Shown here: piece after piece, positions 1 through 7,108 of the stretch
How the letters are laid out: the number at the start of each line of letters is the position of its first letter
Position numbering within the stretch: the first letter of the stretch is position 1
Assembly (NCBI GenBank): GCA_036266075.1
Contig: DATANV010000015.1
Span: forward strand, 62,001 to 126,000
DNA length: 64,000 bases
Source: VRUE01 sp036266075
GTDB taxonomy: Bacteria > Actinomycetota > Thermoleophilia > Solirubrobacterales > 70-9
Direction: 5' to 3'
The notes under the pieces: generated by a model
Told to the model about the DNA's origin: nothing
What the model saw: the letters and a program-made list of their open reading frames with translations, nothing else
The model's database searches: none
Program-made: the position numbers and the translations under genes

Positions 1-567
1 GCGCACGAGACGGGAAATGGCCCCCGCCGGGAGGTAATTGTCTTTCGGCTCCGGCCCAAGAACATCGAGCCGGGAGAGCCGCAATCCAAACTTGCTGCTG
101 TTCTCACTGGTCCGAAGAGAACCAAGGTCCCAATTGAGCGGCGGCAGACTGAGAAGGCGTATGTAGCTCCGAGCAGTGAGCCATATGAGGCTGAAAGGCG
201 TGAGCAGAAGCTTGTACTCGAACTCGAGGAGCACTTGTTACGACTAGACCACGAAGTCTTCCGCCAGCGAATCCTTCCCCCAGGGGAGGCCCGGCCCCTA
301 TTTACGGATCTCTATGACGCAACCATTGGGATGCTCGTCGAGGCTAAGGGTACGGTGGAGCGAAATGCAATTCGGATGGCCATTGGCCAGCTTGCAGACT
401 ACAAACGATTCGTCGGCGACGGCCAACCAAATCATCTCGCCGTCCTCCTACCGTCTGAGCCCCGGAGTGACTTGTGTGAGTTGCTGATAAGCCAGAAGAT
501 TGATCTGATTTATCGCACGGAGGCTGGCTTCGAGGACTCAACGGGAGGGGCACTCGTTGGCAAATGA
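1..567 (+). CDS. C-terminal part of a restriction endonuclease-like protein (5' end outside window)
   Basis: The frame is open from the first base, so the N-terminus is missing; 188 residues remain. The last 110 residues carry a likely PD-(D/E)XK nuclease core: LYDATIGMLVEAKG supplies the spaced D...E-x-K signature, followed by an IGQLADYKRF helix and a strand AVLLPSEP. This arrangement is familiar from C-terminal nuclease-like domains of actinobacterial restriction proteins (for example proteins annotated with ScoMcrA-like SRA domains), probably acting on modified or foreign DNA; that is family memory, not a search. Codons are more A/T-rich than in the rest of the window, suggesting transfer. 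The TGA stop (565-567) is formed by the first bases of the tRNA-derived direct repeat. What the missing N-terminus does cannot be seen. Confidence 0.6.
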   Translation, partial: AHETGNGPRREVIVFRLRPKNIEPGEPQSKLAAVLTGPKRTKVPIERRQTEKAYVAPSSEPYEAERREQKLVLELEEHLLRLDHEVFRQRILPPGEARPLFTDLYDATIGMLVEAKGTVERNAIRMAIGQLADYKRFVGDGQPNHLAVLLPSEPRSDLCELLISQKIDLIYRTEAGFEDSTGGALVGK

Positions 568-596
568 TGGGCGCGGCTGGGTTCGAACCAGCGACC
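565..596. repeat. 32-bp direct repeat copy 1: tRNA-Val 3'-end fragment (att-like site)
   Basis: These 32 bases are identical to 1527-1558. Read on the minus strand they are the variable loop, T arm, acceptor 3' strand, discriminator and three flanking bases of tRNA-Val. The 5' half of the tRNA is absent here. A duplicated tRNA 3' end is the classic footprint of site-specific integration, so this is probably the distal attachment site of an element inserted at the tRNA. Confidence 0.8.
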
Positions 597-609
597 ACGC
601 ATCCGCTGC

Positions 610-615
610 TACCCT
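610..615 (+). promoter_or_regulatory. -10-like element of the vapBC pair
   Basis: TACCCT lies 6 nt before the ATG at 622 and there is no ribosome binding site, consistent with a leaderless transcript. The expected -35 position falls inside the tRNA-derived repeat. Confidence 0.4.
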
Positions 616-621
616 TTACCT

Positions 622-861
622 ATGGCAGAGAAGGTAAAGAATCAGACCAGGGTGTCCAGCAAGCATCAGGTGACGATCCCGGCTGGTGCCTTCCGCACCG
701 CGGGTTTCGAGCCCGGCGACACCCTGAAGGTCGAGGCCGAGGGAGCTGGTCGTGTTGTCCTGACGCGTATCGATGAGCTGATCGATCGCTACTCCGGATG
801 CCTGGACACCGGCGGCCATCTGGGCAGGCAGGTGGAAGGACTGCGCGAGGAGTGGCGGTAG
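622..861 (+). CDS. vapB: AbrB/SpoVT-family antitoxin (VapB-like)
   Basis: A 79-residue protein whose N-terminal half is a swapped-hairpin AbrB domain: RVSSKHQVTIPAGAFRTAG followed by GDTLKVEAEGAGRVVLTR. Such antitoxins bind their own promoter through this domain and neutralise the partner toxin through the C-terminal tail (here the region IDELIDRYSG to the end). The gene begins at ATG 622 without a ribosome binding site and its end overlaps the toxin gene by 10 bp, so the two are co-transcribed and translationally coupled. The pair sits alone between two tRNA-derived repeats, which suggests that it stabilises, or once stabilised, an integrated element. Confidence 0.8.
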   Translation: MAEKVKNQTRVSSKHQVTIPAGAFRTAGFEPGDTLKVEAEGAGRVVLTRIDELIDRYSGCLDTGGHLGRQVEGLREEWR

Positions 862-1256
862 TTCTCGACTCCGATGCGGCCGTGGGCTTCCTCGATCGCA
901 AGGACACCCTCCACGATGCAGCGGACACGGCGATCCGCGACCTCATCCGCGATCAGCGACTCCTGGTTTCGGTCGTTACCTACGCCGAGGTTCTAACCGG
1001 CGCACGGCTAGGCCACCACGATGTGGACCAGGTCAGGGGGTTCTTTTCCGGGTTGATCTCGGAGGTGCTTTCCGTCGATGTGGCCGTGGCGGACATGGCG
1101 TCCGAGCTTCGCTCTCGGCGCAAGTCCCTGCAAATGCCGGATGCGTTGATCCTTGCGACGGCCGAGATCCACCCGGAGATCGATCTAATCGTGACCGGGG
1201 ATATGCAGGTGGCGAAAGTCTCCGGTCTCAGCTGCAAGGTCCACTTGCTGCACTGA
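852..1256 (+). CDS. vapC: PIN-domain toxin ribonuclease (VapC-like)
   Basis: Starting at GTG 852 gives 134 residues beginning MAVVLDSDAAVGFLD, which places the first catalytic acid correctly at the N-terminus; the longer reading from ATG 798 would add a non-homologous leader. Acidic residues typical of the metal-dependent PIN nuclease are D6/D8, E46 (TYAEVL), D96 (MPDALILATA) and D116 (VTGD). VapC toxins cut tRNA or rRNA to arrest growth and are inhibited by their VapB partner, encoded immediately upstream with a 10-bp overlap. All key residues are present, so it is probably active. Confidence 0.85.
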   Translation: MAVVLDSDAAVGFLDRKDTLHDAADTAIRDLIRDQRLLVSVVTYAEVLTGARLGHHDVDQVRGFFSGLISEVLSVDVAVADMASELRSRRKSLQMPDALILATAEIHPEIDLIVTGDMQVAKVSGLSCKVHLLH

Positions 1257-1380
1257 GAAGAGGGTGGCGACTGCGCCGGGAGATCAACAGATCTCCCCTC
1301 CTGTCTACATCTGCAACTGGCGCTCAGAGAACAGGTTGAGATCTAGGATCGCGCGGCGAATTGATCGATAGTCGTCTACG

Positions 1381-1450
1381 GGAACCTCGACCCACTGTCC
1401 GAACCGCTGTTGGCACTGACTCCTCCGGTTCGGAGGAGTCGTGAGGTTCC
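1381..1450. other. Nested inverted repeat between vapC and tRNA-Val
   Basis: An inner perfect hairpin has 10-bp arms (1418-1427 with 1431-1440) around a 3-nt loop. An outer 8-bp pair (1381-1388 with 1443-1450, GGAACCTC/GAGGTTCC) encloses it. No T-tract follows, so it is not an obvious terminator. The 273 bp from 1257 to 1529 otherwise hold no gene I can support. Confidence 0.55.
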
Positions 1451-1526
1451 TACGGTTGAGCTGCAGAGCCACGTTCTCGACGGGTTTAGAACCACCGCCC
1501 GGATTTTGGCTCTACACCGGGAAGTC

Positions 1527-1558
1527 TGATGGGCGCGGCTGGGTTCGAACCAGCGACC
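1527..1558. repeat. 32-bp direct repeat copy 2, inside tRNA-Val (att-like site)
   Basis: Identical to 565-596, but here it is the 3' part of the complete tRNA-Val gene plus three flanking bases. The two copies are 962 bp apart and enclose only vapBC and an inverted repeat. The intact tRNA would be the restored attachment site. Confidence 0.8.
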
Positions 1559-1601
1559 TCTCGCGTGTGAGGCGAGCGCTCTCCCACTGAGCTACGCGCC
1601 C
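1530..1601 (-). tRNA. tRNA-Val, anticodon CAC
   Basis: On the minus strand a full cloverleaf folds: acceptor GGGCGCG pairs with CGCGCCC, the D arm is GCTC/GAGC, the anticodon stem CTCGC/GCGAG holds loop CTCACAC (anticodon CAC, reading GUG), and the T arm GCTGG/CCAGC holds TTCGAAC. The discriminator is A. CCA is not encoded; the next bases are TCA. Its 3' third is duplicated at 565-596. Confidence 0.93.
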
Positions 1602-1612
1602 GGGAGGAGCGG

Positions 1613-1618
1613 ATATTA
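1613..1618 (-). promoter_or_regulatory. -10 element of tRNA-Val
   Basis: TAATAT on the minus strand, 11 nt upstream of the mature tRNA 5' end. No clear -35 was seen. Confidence 0.5.
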
Positions 1619-1809
1619 CGGGCCCGGGTGGGGCGCGGAGGCTGGGGTGGAGGGGTCTGACCCGTAGCCGCTGATGGGCAGTTCCGGAACGGCTGGGGTT
1701 TGCGCAATGGACCGCTGATCTAGAGCGAGTGGGGATATCCGTCCAAGCTGGCGCAGTGCGCGGGTCGAGCGGGGGAAGGTTCGTTGACCGAGCGCACGAG
1801 AGGAGCTTC

Positions 1810-2877
1810 ATGGGAGTGAACGGAACTCGATTGGCCACGACGGTTGTCCTGGTTGTCGGGGGCGCGGCCGTTTTCGTCCCGGGTGGCATGGCCTGGGCGG
1901 CGACCGCGACCTATCCGGCTGGGGGTAGCGGCTTCCAGGAAGACGCGGAAGGATGGAGCGTCGGCGGAGCGTCCTGCACCCCGGCCGAATTGCTCTGCTC
2001 ATCTGCAGGCGTCTACGACATGACGGCTGGTAACCCGCCGGGGTCGATCGCCGCCAACACGACGGCGACGGTCAACCTCGTCGCTCTCTTCAAAGGAGCC
2101 GTCTCCTGGGTCTCGCCGCAGTTCACGATTCCCGTCGAGGCGATCACCGGGGCGGAACTGCACCTCGAACGCGCCTTCGATCCCGGCGGCCTGATCGACG
2201 TCGAACCGGTTGCCACCTACGACGTCGTGCTGGAAGACATCACCGCCGGCAGCTCGACCACCGCGCTGAGTGGCGAAGCAGACGAAGGGGACGAAGCCTT
2301 CGCGGGGAACGGCGCTCCCGTTGCGGTTGTGGCCGGCCACAACTACCGGCTGGCGATCGAATCGACGACGGTGCAGAGCACGCTGTCGCTCACGCCGCTG
2401 GGCGGCACCACCAGCCTCCGCTTCGACAACGTCGGGCTGAGCGTACAGTCGTCCGAACCCGCCTCGGGTGGAGGTGGAGGGGGCGGCGACGGAGGGAACG
2501 GCGATGGCACGAGCGCCGCTGCAGGGTCCGCGGGCACGCTGAGCTCAGAGGAGCTGCTGGCGTCCGTACGGCGCGAGGATCAAGCCTTGGCCGAGCTTCG
2601 CGCCCGCCGGGTCTTCGTCCGGGTCGGGTGTCCGCACCGTGCCCGGCGGTCGTGCCGGATCACCGTGCAAGGGGCGATCCGCAAGCACGTCCGGGTCACC
2701 CGGCGCACGACGGTCAAGGTCGCCAGCGGGAAGCGGCGTTTGGTCGGGCTCTGGGTCAAACCGCGCTTCCGCGACAAGGTTGCTGTCCGCAGACGCCTGC
2801 TGATCGTGCAGAAGGTCCGCGTCGGAAGCGTGACCGCTAGATTCGCCCGCAGCCGCGCGCTGGTGCGGCGCGGCTGA
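1810..2877 (+). CDS. Secreted protein with Gly-rich linker and cationic C-terminal domain
   Basis: ATG 1810 is preceded by GAGGAGC and opens a clear signal peptide (LATTVVLVVGGAAVFVPGGMAWA, cleavage near AWA-AT); the open frame upstream to 1729 lacks such support. The mature protein (about 355 residues in total) has an acidic beta-rich N-terminal domain of roughly 200 residues, a glycine linker (SGGGGGGGDGGNGDG) and a strongly basic C-terminal domain with many Arg and Val residues and two Cys (CPHRARRSC). The layout suggests an exported surface protein whose basic tail binds the cell wall or its polymers, but no family is recognised. It is transcribed towards the antiporter gene with a 13-bp gap. 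Confidence 0.7.
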   Translation: MGVNGTRLATTVVLVVGGAAVFVPGGMAWAATATYPAGGSGFQEDAEGWSVGGASCTPAELLCSSAGVYDMTAGNPPGSIAANTTATVNLVALFKGAVSWVSPQFTIPVEAITGAELHLERAFDPGGLIDVEPVATYDVVLEDITAGSSTTALSGEADEGDEAFAGNGAPVAVVAGHNYRLAIESTTVQSTLSLTPLGGTTSLRFDNVGLSVQSSEPASGGGGGGGDGGNGDGTSAAAGSAGTLSSEELLASVRREDQALAELRARRVFVRVGCPHRARRSCRITVQGAIRKHVRVTRRTTVKVASGKRRLVGLWVKPRFRDKVAVRRRLLIVQKVRVGSVTARFARSRALVRRG

Positions 2878-2890
2878 AGCTCACCGGAGG

Positions 2891-4117
2891 CTAAACCGGG
2901 GCTTCGGCCTCGGCGGGGATCGGCCCGTCGCTCGGCGAGTCGGTTTCGCCCGCCGCGATCGCCCGCTCCTGGAAGGCGCGGCCGACGAAGGGGAAGACGA
3001 GGGTCGAAAGCATCGCCGCGCCGACCAGGCCCGCGGCGGTGGAGCTCTTCATGTGGCCGGTTTCGGTCGCGATCGTCGTGATCGCGACCACCAGCGGCAG
3101 CTCGGTCGACGAGTAGAAGGCCAATGCCGCCCGCTGCCGTGCGCCCAGCACGCTGCGGTAGAGCAGCATCGCTGGAGTCCCACGCACCACCAGGAAGAGG
3201 ACGAAGAACATCGCCAGCTTTGCCAGCGCTGCAGCCGAGCCGAGTGCGCCGAGGTCGAAGTCGATGCCGCTGGTGACGAAGAAGAACGGCACGAAGAAGC
3301 CGAAGCCAACCGCGGTCAGCTTTGACTCGAAGACCGCCAACTCGTGCCCTTTCAGCGACAGCCTTACGATCATCCCGGCGACGAAGCCGCCCAGCAGGAC
3401 GTCGAGGCCGAGCTTGCCGGCGAGCAGCACCAGGCCGAAGACGAGCACTACGGTCACCCGCACCGCCAGCTGGCTGCTCGCCTCGAAGGTCCGCTCCAGC
3501 GCCGGCCAGCCGCGCCAGGCGAGCCGCACCGAGACCAGCGCCACCGCCAGCGCCAGGGCGACGAAGGCGACCAGGATCGCCGCCTCGTGCAGCGGGTTGG
3601 CGGTCGAGAGCACCAGCGTCACCAACAGGATTGGACCGAACTCGCCGATCCCGCCCGCCGCCAGCAGGTAGGTGCCGAAGCGGGTCTTCAGCTCGCCGCC
3701 GTCGCGCAGGATCGGGATCAGCGTGCCGATTGCGGTGGTCGCCATCGCCGAGCCGGTGTAGAGGAAGGAGAGCACGATCCCGGCGGCTGCCAGAGCACCG
3801 CCGATTCCATAAGCGAGCGCTACTGAGAGCCCCCAACCGAGCGCGCCCAACTGCAGCGGTCGCCCCTTGATCCGCTCGAAGTCGATCTCGTGGCCGGCGA
3901 AGAAGAAGAGCATTCCGAGGCCGAGGTTGGAGAAGAATTCGATGAAGCTGTCGGTCTCGGCGAGGTCGAGGACCTGCGGGCCGACGAGGATCCCCAGCAG
4001 CAGCTCGACGACGACCACCGGTGGTACGAAGCGGCCCGGCACGGTGGCGACGGTTACGGCCGCGACCGCCGAGGCGAGGACGATGACGAAGAAGGAGTCG
4101 GTGTCGACCTGGATCAC
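2891..4117 (-). CDS. Kef/CPA2-type monovalent cation:proton antiporter
   Basis: A 408-residue integral membrane protein with about 12 hydrophobic segments and no C-terminal RCK domain. The segment GRFVPPVVVVELLLGILVGP near residues 28-47 and the half-membrane motif GLGMLFFFAGHEIDFERIKG near residue 68 are typical of the KefB/NapA-like CPA2 family, which exchanges K+ or Na+ for protons at the cytoplasmic membrane. The start is GTG 4117; a -10-like TAGGAT lies 7 nt upstream and no Shine-Dalgarno is visible, so the mRNA may be leaderless. It diverges from the SRP RNA gene. Ion preference cannot be read from sequence alone. Confidence 0.85.
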   Translation of the reverse strand: MIQVDTDSFFVIVLASAVAAVTVATVPGRFVPPVVVVELLLGILVGPQVLDLAETDSFIEFFSNLGLGMLFFFAGHEIDFERIKGRPLQLGALGWGLSVALAYGIGGALAAAGIVLSFLYTGSAMATTAIGTLIPILRDGGELKTRFGTYLLAAGGIGEFGPILLVTLVLSTANPLHEAAILVAFVALALAVALVSVRLAWRGWPALERTFEASSQLAVRVTVVLVFGLVLLAGKLGLDVLLGGFVAGMIVRLSLKGHELAVFESKLTAVGFGFFVPFFFVTSGIDFDLGALGSAAALAKLAMFFVLFLVVRGTPAMLLYRSVLGARQRAALAFYSSTELPLVVAITTIATETGHMKSSTAAGLVGAAMLSTLVFPFVGRAFQERAIAAGETDSPSDGPIPAEAEAPV

Positions 4118-4124
4118 GCTGGCG

Positions 4125-4130
4125 ATCCTA
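4125..4130 (-). promoter_or_regulatory. -10-like element of the antiporter gene
   Basis: TAGGAT (minus strand) ends 7 nt before the GTG start at 4117, placing transcription start at or next to the start codon. Confidence 0.45.
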
Positions 4131-4165
4131 TGCCGGGCACCGGGGCGCGCCCCCCGTGGGGCAGG

Positions 4166-4171
4166 TAGGAT
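4166..4171 (+). promoter_or_regulatory. -10-like element of the SRP RNA gene
   Basis: TAGGAT lies 7 nt upstream of the predicted RNA 5' end at 4179. The -35 region is G/C-rich with no recognisable hexamer. Confidence 0.5.
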
Positions 4172-4178
4172 CGAGAGC

Positions 4179-4449
4179 GGACCGTGCTAGGCGGGGAATC
4201 AGCGGTGCCCTGTAACCCGCAATCCGCTCTAGCGGGGCCGAAAGCCGTTCTGAGGGGCTGGCCGTCGGGGTCGGTCCGCCGCAGGAGGCGTTGACGGCCG
4301 GGTCCTGCGCGACGTGGGCACGCGAACCAGGTCAGATCCGGAAGGAAGCAGCCTTAAGCGGAAGCCGCGGGTGCCGCAGGCGAGCCCGACCCGAGCCAAG
4401 CGCGGCGGATACGCCCGGGGACCACGTTTCGAAGGCGGTCGCACGGTCC
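4179..4449 (+). ncRNA. ffs: Large-type signal recognition particle RNA (with Alu domain)
   Basis: Two conserved modules are visible. The S-domain core GGTCAGATCCGGAAGGAAGC (from 4330) holds the GGAA tetraloop and the Ffh-binding asymmetric loop. About 120 nt upstream, AGCGGTGCCCTGTAACCCGC and CAATCCGCTCTAGCGGGGCC match the Alu domain of the Bacillus-type scRNA. Ends are set by an 8-bp terminal helix, GGACCGTG (4179-4186) with CACGGTCC (4442-4449), giving about 271 nt, the length of a bacterial large SRP RNA. Further helix-5 pairing, such as 4299-4304 with 4388-4393, supports this. With Ffh it targets membrane and secreted proteins to the translocon. The long form is best known from Firmicutes; most actinobacteria I know of carry the short form. 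Confidence 0.9.
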
Positions 4450-4563
4450 ATTTCATCCCAGGCCGCCGCCCGAGCCGATTGCGCGGATGCTGCCCCAGAG
4501 GGCCACGACGACGACGATCGGGGCGCCGATCAGCCGGAACCCGCCGTATAGGCCTGTCGGTGC

Positions 4564-5352
4564 TTAGTCGATCAACCGCGCCTGCATGCGGTCGATCGCG
4601 ATTCGCCACAAGACCAGTGCGAAGGCGACCAGGCCGGCGAAGCGGACGAGGTCGACTGGGTCGAAGCCAAAGGCACCCCCGCGCACCAGTTCGACCAGCT
4701 GGTGCAGGGGGTTGAGCTCAGCGACGATCCGCACCCCCTCGGGCAGTTCGTCGATCGGGAAGAAGGCGCCGGAGACGAGGAAGAGCGGCGTGACGAAGAG
4801 CGCGGTGACGTAGTTGAACTGGTCGATCTTGGCGACGATCGCCGCCATCGCGATGCCGAAGCCGGCGAAGCCGAGTGCGGTGAAGAAGCAGAAGAGCGGC
4901 ACCAGCAGCATGCCCGGCGCCGGGTCGAGGCCGAAGCCGATCGTCACCAGCAAGGGGAAGCAGCCATAGACGCTGGCCCGGGCGGCGATCCAGAGCATCT
5001 CGGCGCTGACCAGCTCTTCGACGTCGATCGGCGCGGCGAGCAGCGCGTCGTAGGTGTTCTGGAAGCGGTGCTTGACGAAGGTGCCGAACATCGCCGGCAG
5101 AGCGCTGGAGAAGATCACCGCCGTCGCCACCATGCCGGTGCCGACGAACTCGACGTAGGGCGTGCCGTTGACTTCGTCGACCAGGGTCGCGGAGAAGCCG
5201 AGGCCGAAGGCGAGCAGGTAGACGATCGGTTCCAGCACGCTGGAGAAAGTCGTGCCCTTCCAGTAGGTGCGGAAGTTGGCGACCTCGCGGCTGATCACCG
5301 CGCCGATTGCCGCCGGTTCGAGCCGCCCCAGCCGCTGTCGGCCGGCGCTCAT
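4564..5352 (-). CDS. ABC-2 type exporter, membrane subunit
   Basis: Starting at ATG 5352, preceded by GGGGGAGGTTCTCCT, the product has 262 residues with about six transmembrane segments. The central stretch FVKHRFQNTYDALLAAPI and the motif FFPIDELPEGVRIVAELNPL near the C-terminus are typical of NodJ/DrrB-like ABC-2 permeases, which export drugs, lipids or oligosaccharides. The ATPase gene ends 23 bp upstream, so the two form one operon. The substrate is unknown. A much longer open frame running upstream through the ATPase gene is a high-GC artefact. Confidence 0.85.
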   Translation of the reverse strand: MSAGRQRLGRLEPAAIGAVISREVANFRTYWKGTTFSSVLEPIVYLLAFGLGFSATLVDEVNGTPYVEFVGTGMVATAVIFSSALPAMFGTFVKHRFQNTYDALLAAPIDVEELVSAEMLWIAARASVYGCFPLLVTIGFGLDPAPGMLLVPLFCFFTALGFAGFGIAMAAIVAKIDQFNYVTALFVTPLFLVSGAFFPIDELPEGVRIVAELNPLHQLVELVRGGAFGFDPVDLVRFAGLVAFALVLWRIAIDRMQARLID

Positions 5353-5375
5353 AGGAGAACCTCCCCCTTGTTCTC

Positions 5376-6266
5376 TCATTCGGCCTCCTCGCCGGTCAGC
5401 AGGACGAAGACGTCCTCGAGCGATGCGGCACGCCGCACCGCGTCTTCGGGGATACTGCCGTCGCCGGCCCGCTCGGAGCCGACGATCGCGATCGCCGGAC
5501 CGGCCGGTCGTACCCGCAGCCCGACCGCCTCGGCGCTGAGCCGCACCTCGGCCAGCCGTTCGGGCGGCGCGTAGACCTCGACCGTCTCGCGCCCGGCGTG
5601 CTCGGCGATCAGCTCGGCCGGCCGGCCGCGGCTGATGATCCTGCCGCCGGCCATCACCGCGACTTCGTCGGCAAGGCGCTCGGCCTCCTCGATGTAGTGG
5701 GTCGACATCAGGATCGTCGTGCCGCGCGAGCGCAGGTCGTCGATCAGCGACCAGAGCTGGGTACGAATCTGCGGGTCGAGGCCGACCGTCGGCTCGTCGA
5801 GCAGCACCAGCTTCGGCTCGTGGACGAGGCCGCGGGCGAGCAGCAGGCGGCGGCGCATCCCGCCGGAAAGCTCGTCGACCGCGTCGCGGCGGCGGTCGCG
5901 CAGCCGCGCCAGGTCGAGGGCCTTGTCGACCGCGGCGCCGACGTCCGGCACCCGGTAGAGGCGGGCGAAGACGGCGAGGTTGTCTTCGACGGTGACGTCG
6001 ACGTCGAGGTTGTCGAGCTGGGGGACGACGCCCATCTCGGCCCGCGCCGCCTTCGAGTCGCCGGGCAGCTCGTGGCCCAGCGCGCGCAGCTCGCCCTCGT
6101 CGGGCAGGGCCTGGCCGGTCAGCAGGCGCATCGTCGTCGACTTGCCAGCTCCGTTGGGCCCGAGCAGGCCGAGGCAGATGCCCTCCGGCACGTCGAGGTC
6201 GAGACCGTCGACAGCCGTGATCGGGCCGAAGCGCTTGACCACGCCACGCAGTTCGATCGCCGCCAT
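5376..6266 (-). CDS. ABC-2 type exporter, ATP-binding subunit
   Basis: A 296-residue nucleotide-binding subunit with Walker A LLGPNGAGKST (about residues 34-44), Q-loop, signature ELSGGMRRRLLLARGL, Walker B LVLLDEPTVGLDP and the H-switch STHYIEEAERLAD. The order and the C-terminal regulatory-like tail of about 80 residues match the NodI/DrrA/CcmA-like exporter group. It works with the permease encoded just downstream, powering export across the cytoplasmic membrane. ATG 6266 (MAAIELRGVVKRF) is the natural start. The gene diverges from the acetolactate decarboxylase gene, about 60 bp away. Confidence 0.92.
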   Translation of the reverse strand: MAAIELRGVVKRFGPITAVDGLDLDVPEGICLGLLGPNGAGKSTTMRLLTGQALPDEGELRALGHELPGDSKAARAEMGVVPQLDNLDVDVTVEDNLAVFARLYRVPDVGAAVDKALDLARLRDRRRDAVDELSGGMRRRLLLARGLVHEPKLVLLDEPTVGLDPQIRTQLWSLIDDLRSRGTTILMSTHYIEEAERLADEVAVMAGGRIISRGRPAELIAEHAGRETVEVYAPPERLAEVRLSAEAVGLRVRPAGPAIAIVGSERAGDGSIPEDAVRRAASLEDVFVLLTGEEAE

Positions 6267-6325
6267 GTCCCGATGCTTGCACGCCGCACCTCCCCGCCGC
6301 GGGCAGCGGTGCGAGACTGCGCGCC

Positions 6326-7108
6326 GTGCTGGACGAGCGCTGGATCCGGTCGCTTCACGTGGAGGCGCTGCGTGAGCGCGAACTCCACGCCGAGCGCGAT
6401 CCTCACGTCCTCTTTCAGGCCTCGACGATAGGCGCCCTGATCGAGGGCGCCTACGAGGGCGACCTCAGCTTTGCCGAGCTGGCCGAGCACGGCGACCTCG
6501 GGCTCGGCACGCTGAACGGACTCGACGGCGAGATGATCGCCGTCGACGGCCGCTTCTTCCGTGCCGACGTCGACGGAGCCGTCAGCCCGATCCCCCCGCA
6601 GTCACGCACGCCCTTTGCCGTCGTGACGCGCTTTGCGCCGCAGGTCGAAGCGGAGCTGGAGGGACCGCTCGACCACGACGAGCTGCTGACGTCGCTAGAC
6701 GAGCTGCTCCCTGCGGATGCCGCCTCCTGCGCGATCCGCCTCGATGGCCGCTTCGAGCTGGTCCGCGCGCGCTCGGTGCCGCGCCAGCACCCGCCCTACC
6801 GGCCGCTGACCGAGGTCGTCGCCGAGCAGCACGTCTTCGAGCTGCGGGGCGTCGCCGGCACGATGCTCGGCTTTCGCTTTCCCGGCTACGTCGAAGGGAT
6901 CGAGGTCAGCGGCTACCACCTGCACTTCATCGACGAGAGCCGTAAGCGCGGCGGCCACGTTCTCGGCTCGCGCTCGGCGGGCCTGCGCGCACGCCTCGAC
7001 CCGTCGAGCGAGCTGCGCGTCGAGCTGCCGCCCGGCGTCGACCTCGCCGATCCCGGCCTTGCCGCCGCCACTCATGCTGCGGTCGAGCGGGTCGAGCGCG
7101 ACCGCTGA
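6326..7108 (+). CDS. budA: Alpha-acetolactate decarboxylase
   Basis: A 260-residue protein, close to the family length. It carries the hallmark blocks of AlsD/BudA: QASTIGALIEGAYEGDLSFAEL at the N-terminus, GTLNGLDGEMIAVDGRFF, and the metal site GYHLHFID...GGHV, whose three histidines bind zinc. The enzyme converts 2-acetolactate to acetoin, diverting pyruvate from branched-chain amino acid synthesis or overflow metabolism. No butanediol dehydrogenase or acetolactate synthase gene lies beside it. The start is GTG 6326 with GAGACT 7 nt upstream and no ribosome binding site. Its last 37 bp overlap the convergent protease gene. Confidence 0.92.
   Translation: MLDERWIRSLHVEALRERELHAERDPHVLFQASTIGALIEGAYEGDLSFAELAEHGDLGLGTLNGLDGEMIAVDGRFFRADVDGAVSPIPPQSRTPFAVVTRFAPQVEAELEGPLDHDELLTSLDELLPADAASCAIRLDGRFELVRARSVPRQHPPYRPLTEVVAEQHVFELRGVAGTMLGFRFPGYVEGIEVSGYHLHFIDESRKRGGHVLGSRSAGLRARLDPSSELRVELPPGVDLADPGLAAATHAAVERVERDR

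Noticed and set aside
565..640. A possible second complete tRNA at the first att-like copy
   Set aside because: Only the 3' part (variable loop, T arm, acceptor 3' strand) is present; no anticodon or D arm follows on the minus strand.
1647..1664. GAGGGGTCTGACCCG inverted motif similar to widespread GGTCTGACC repeats
   Set aside because: Too short and single; could be chance in GC-rich DNA.
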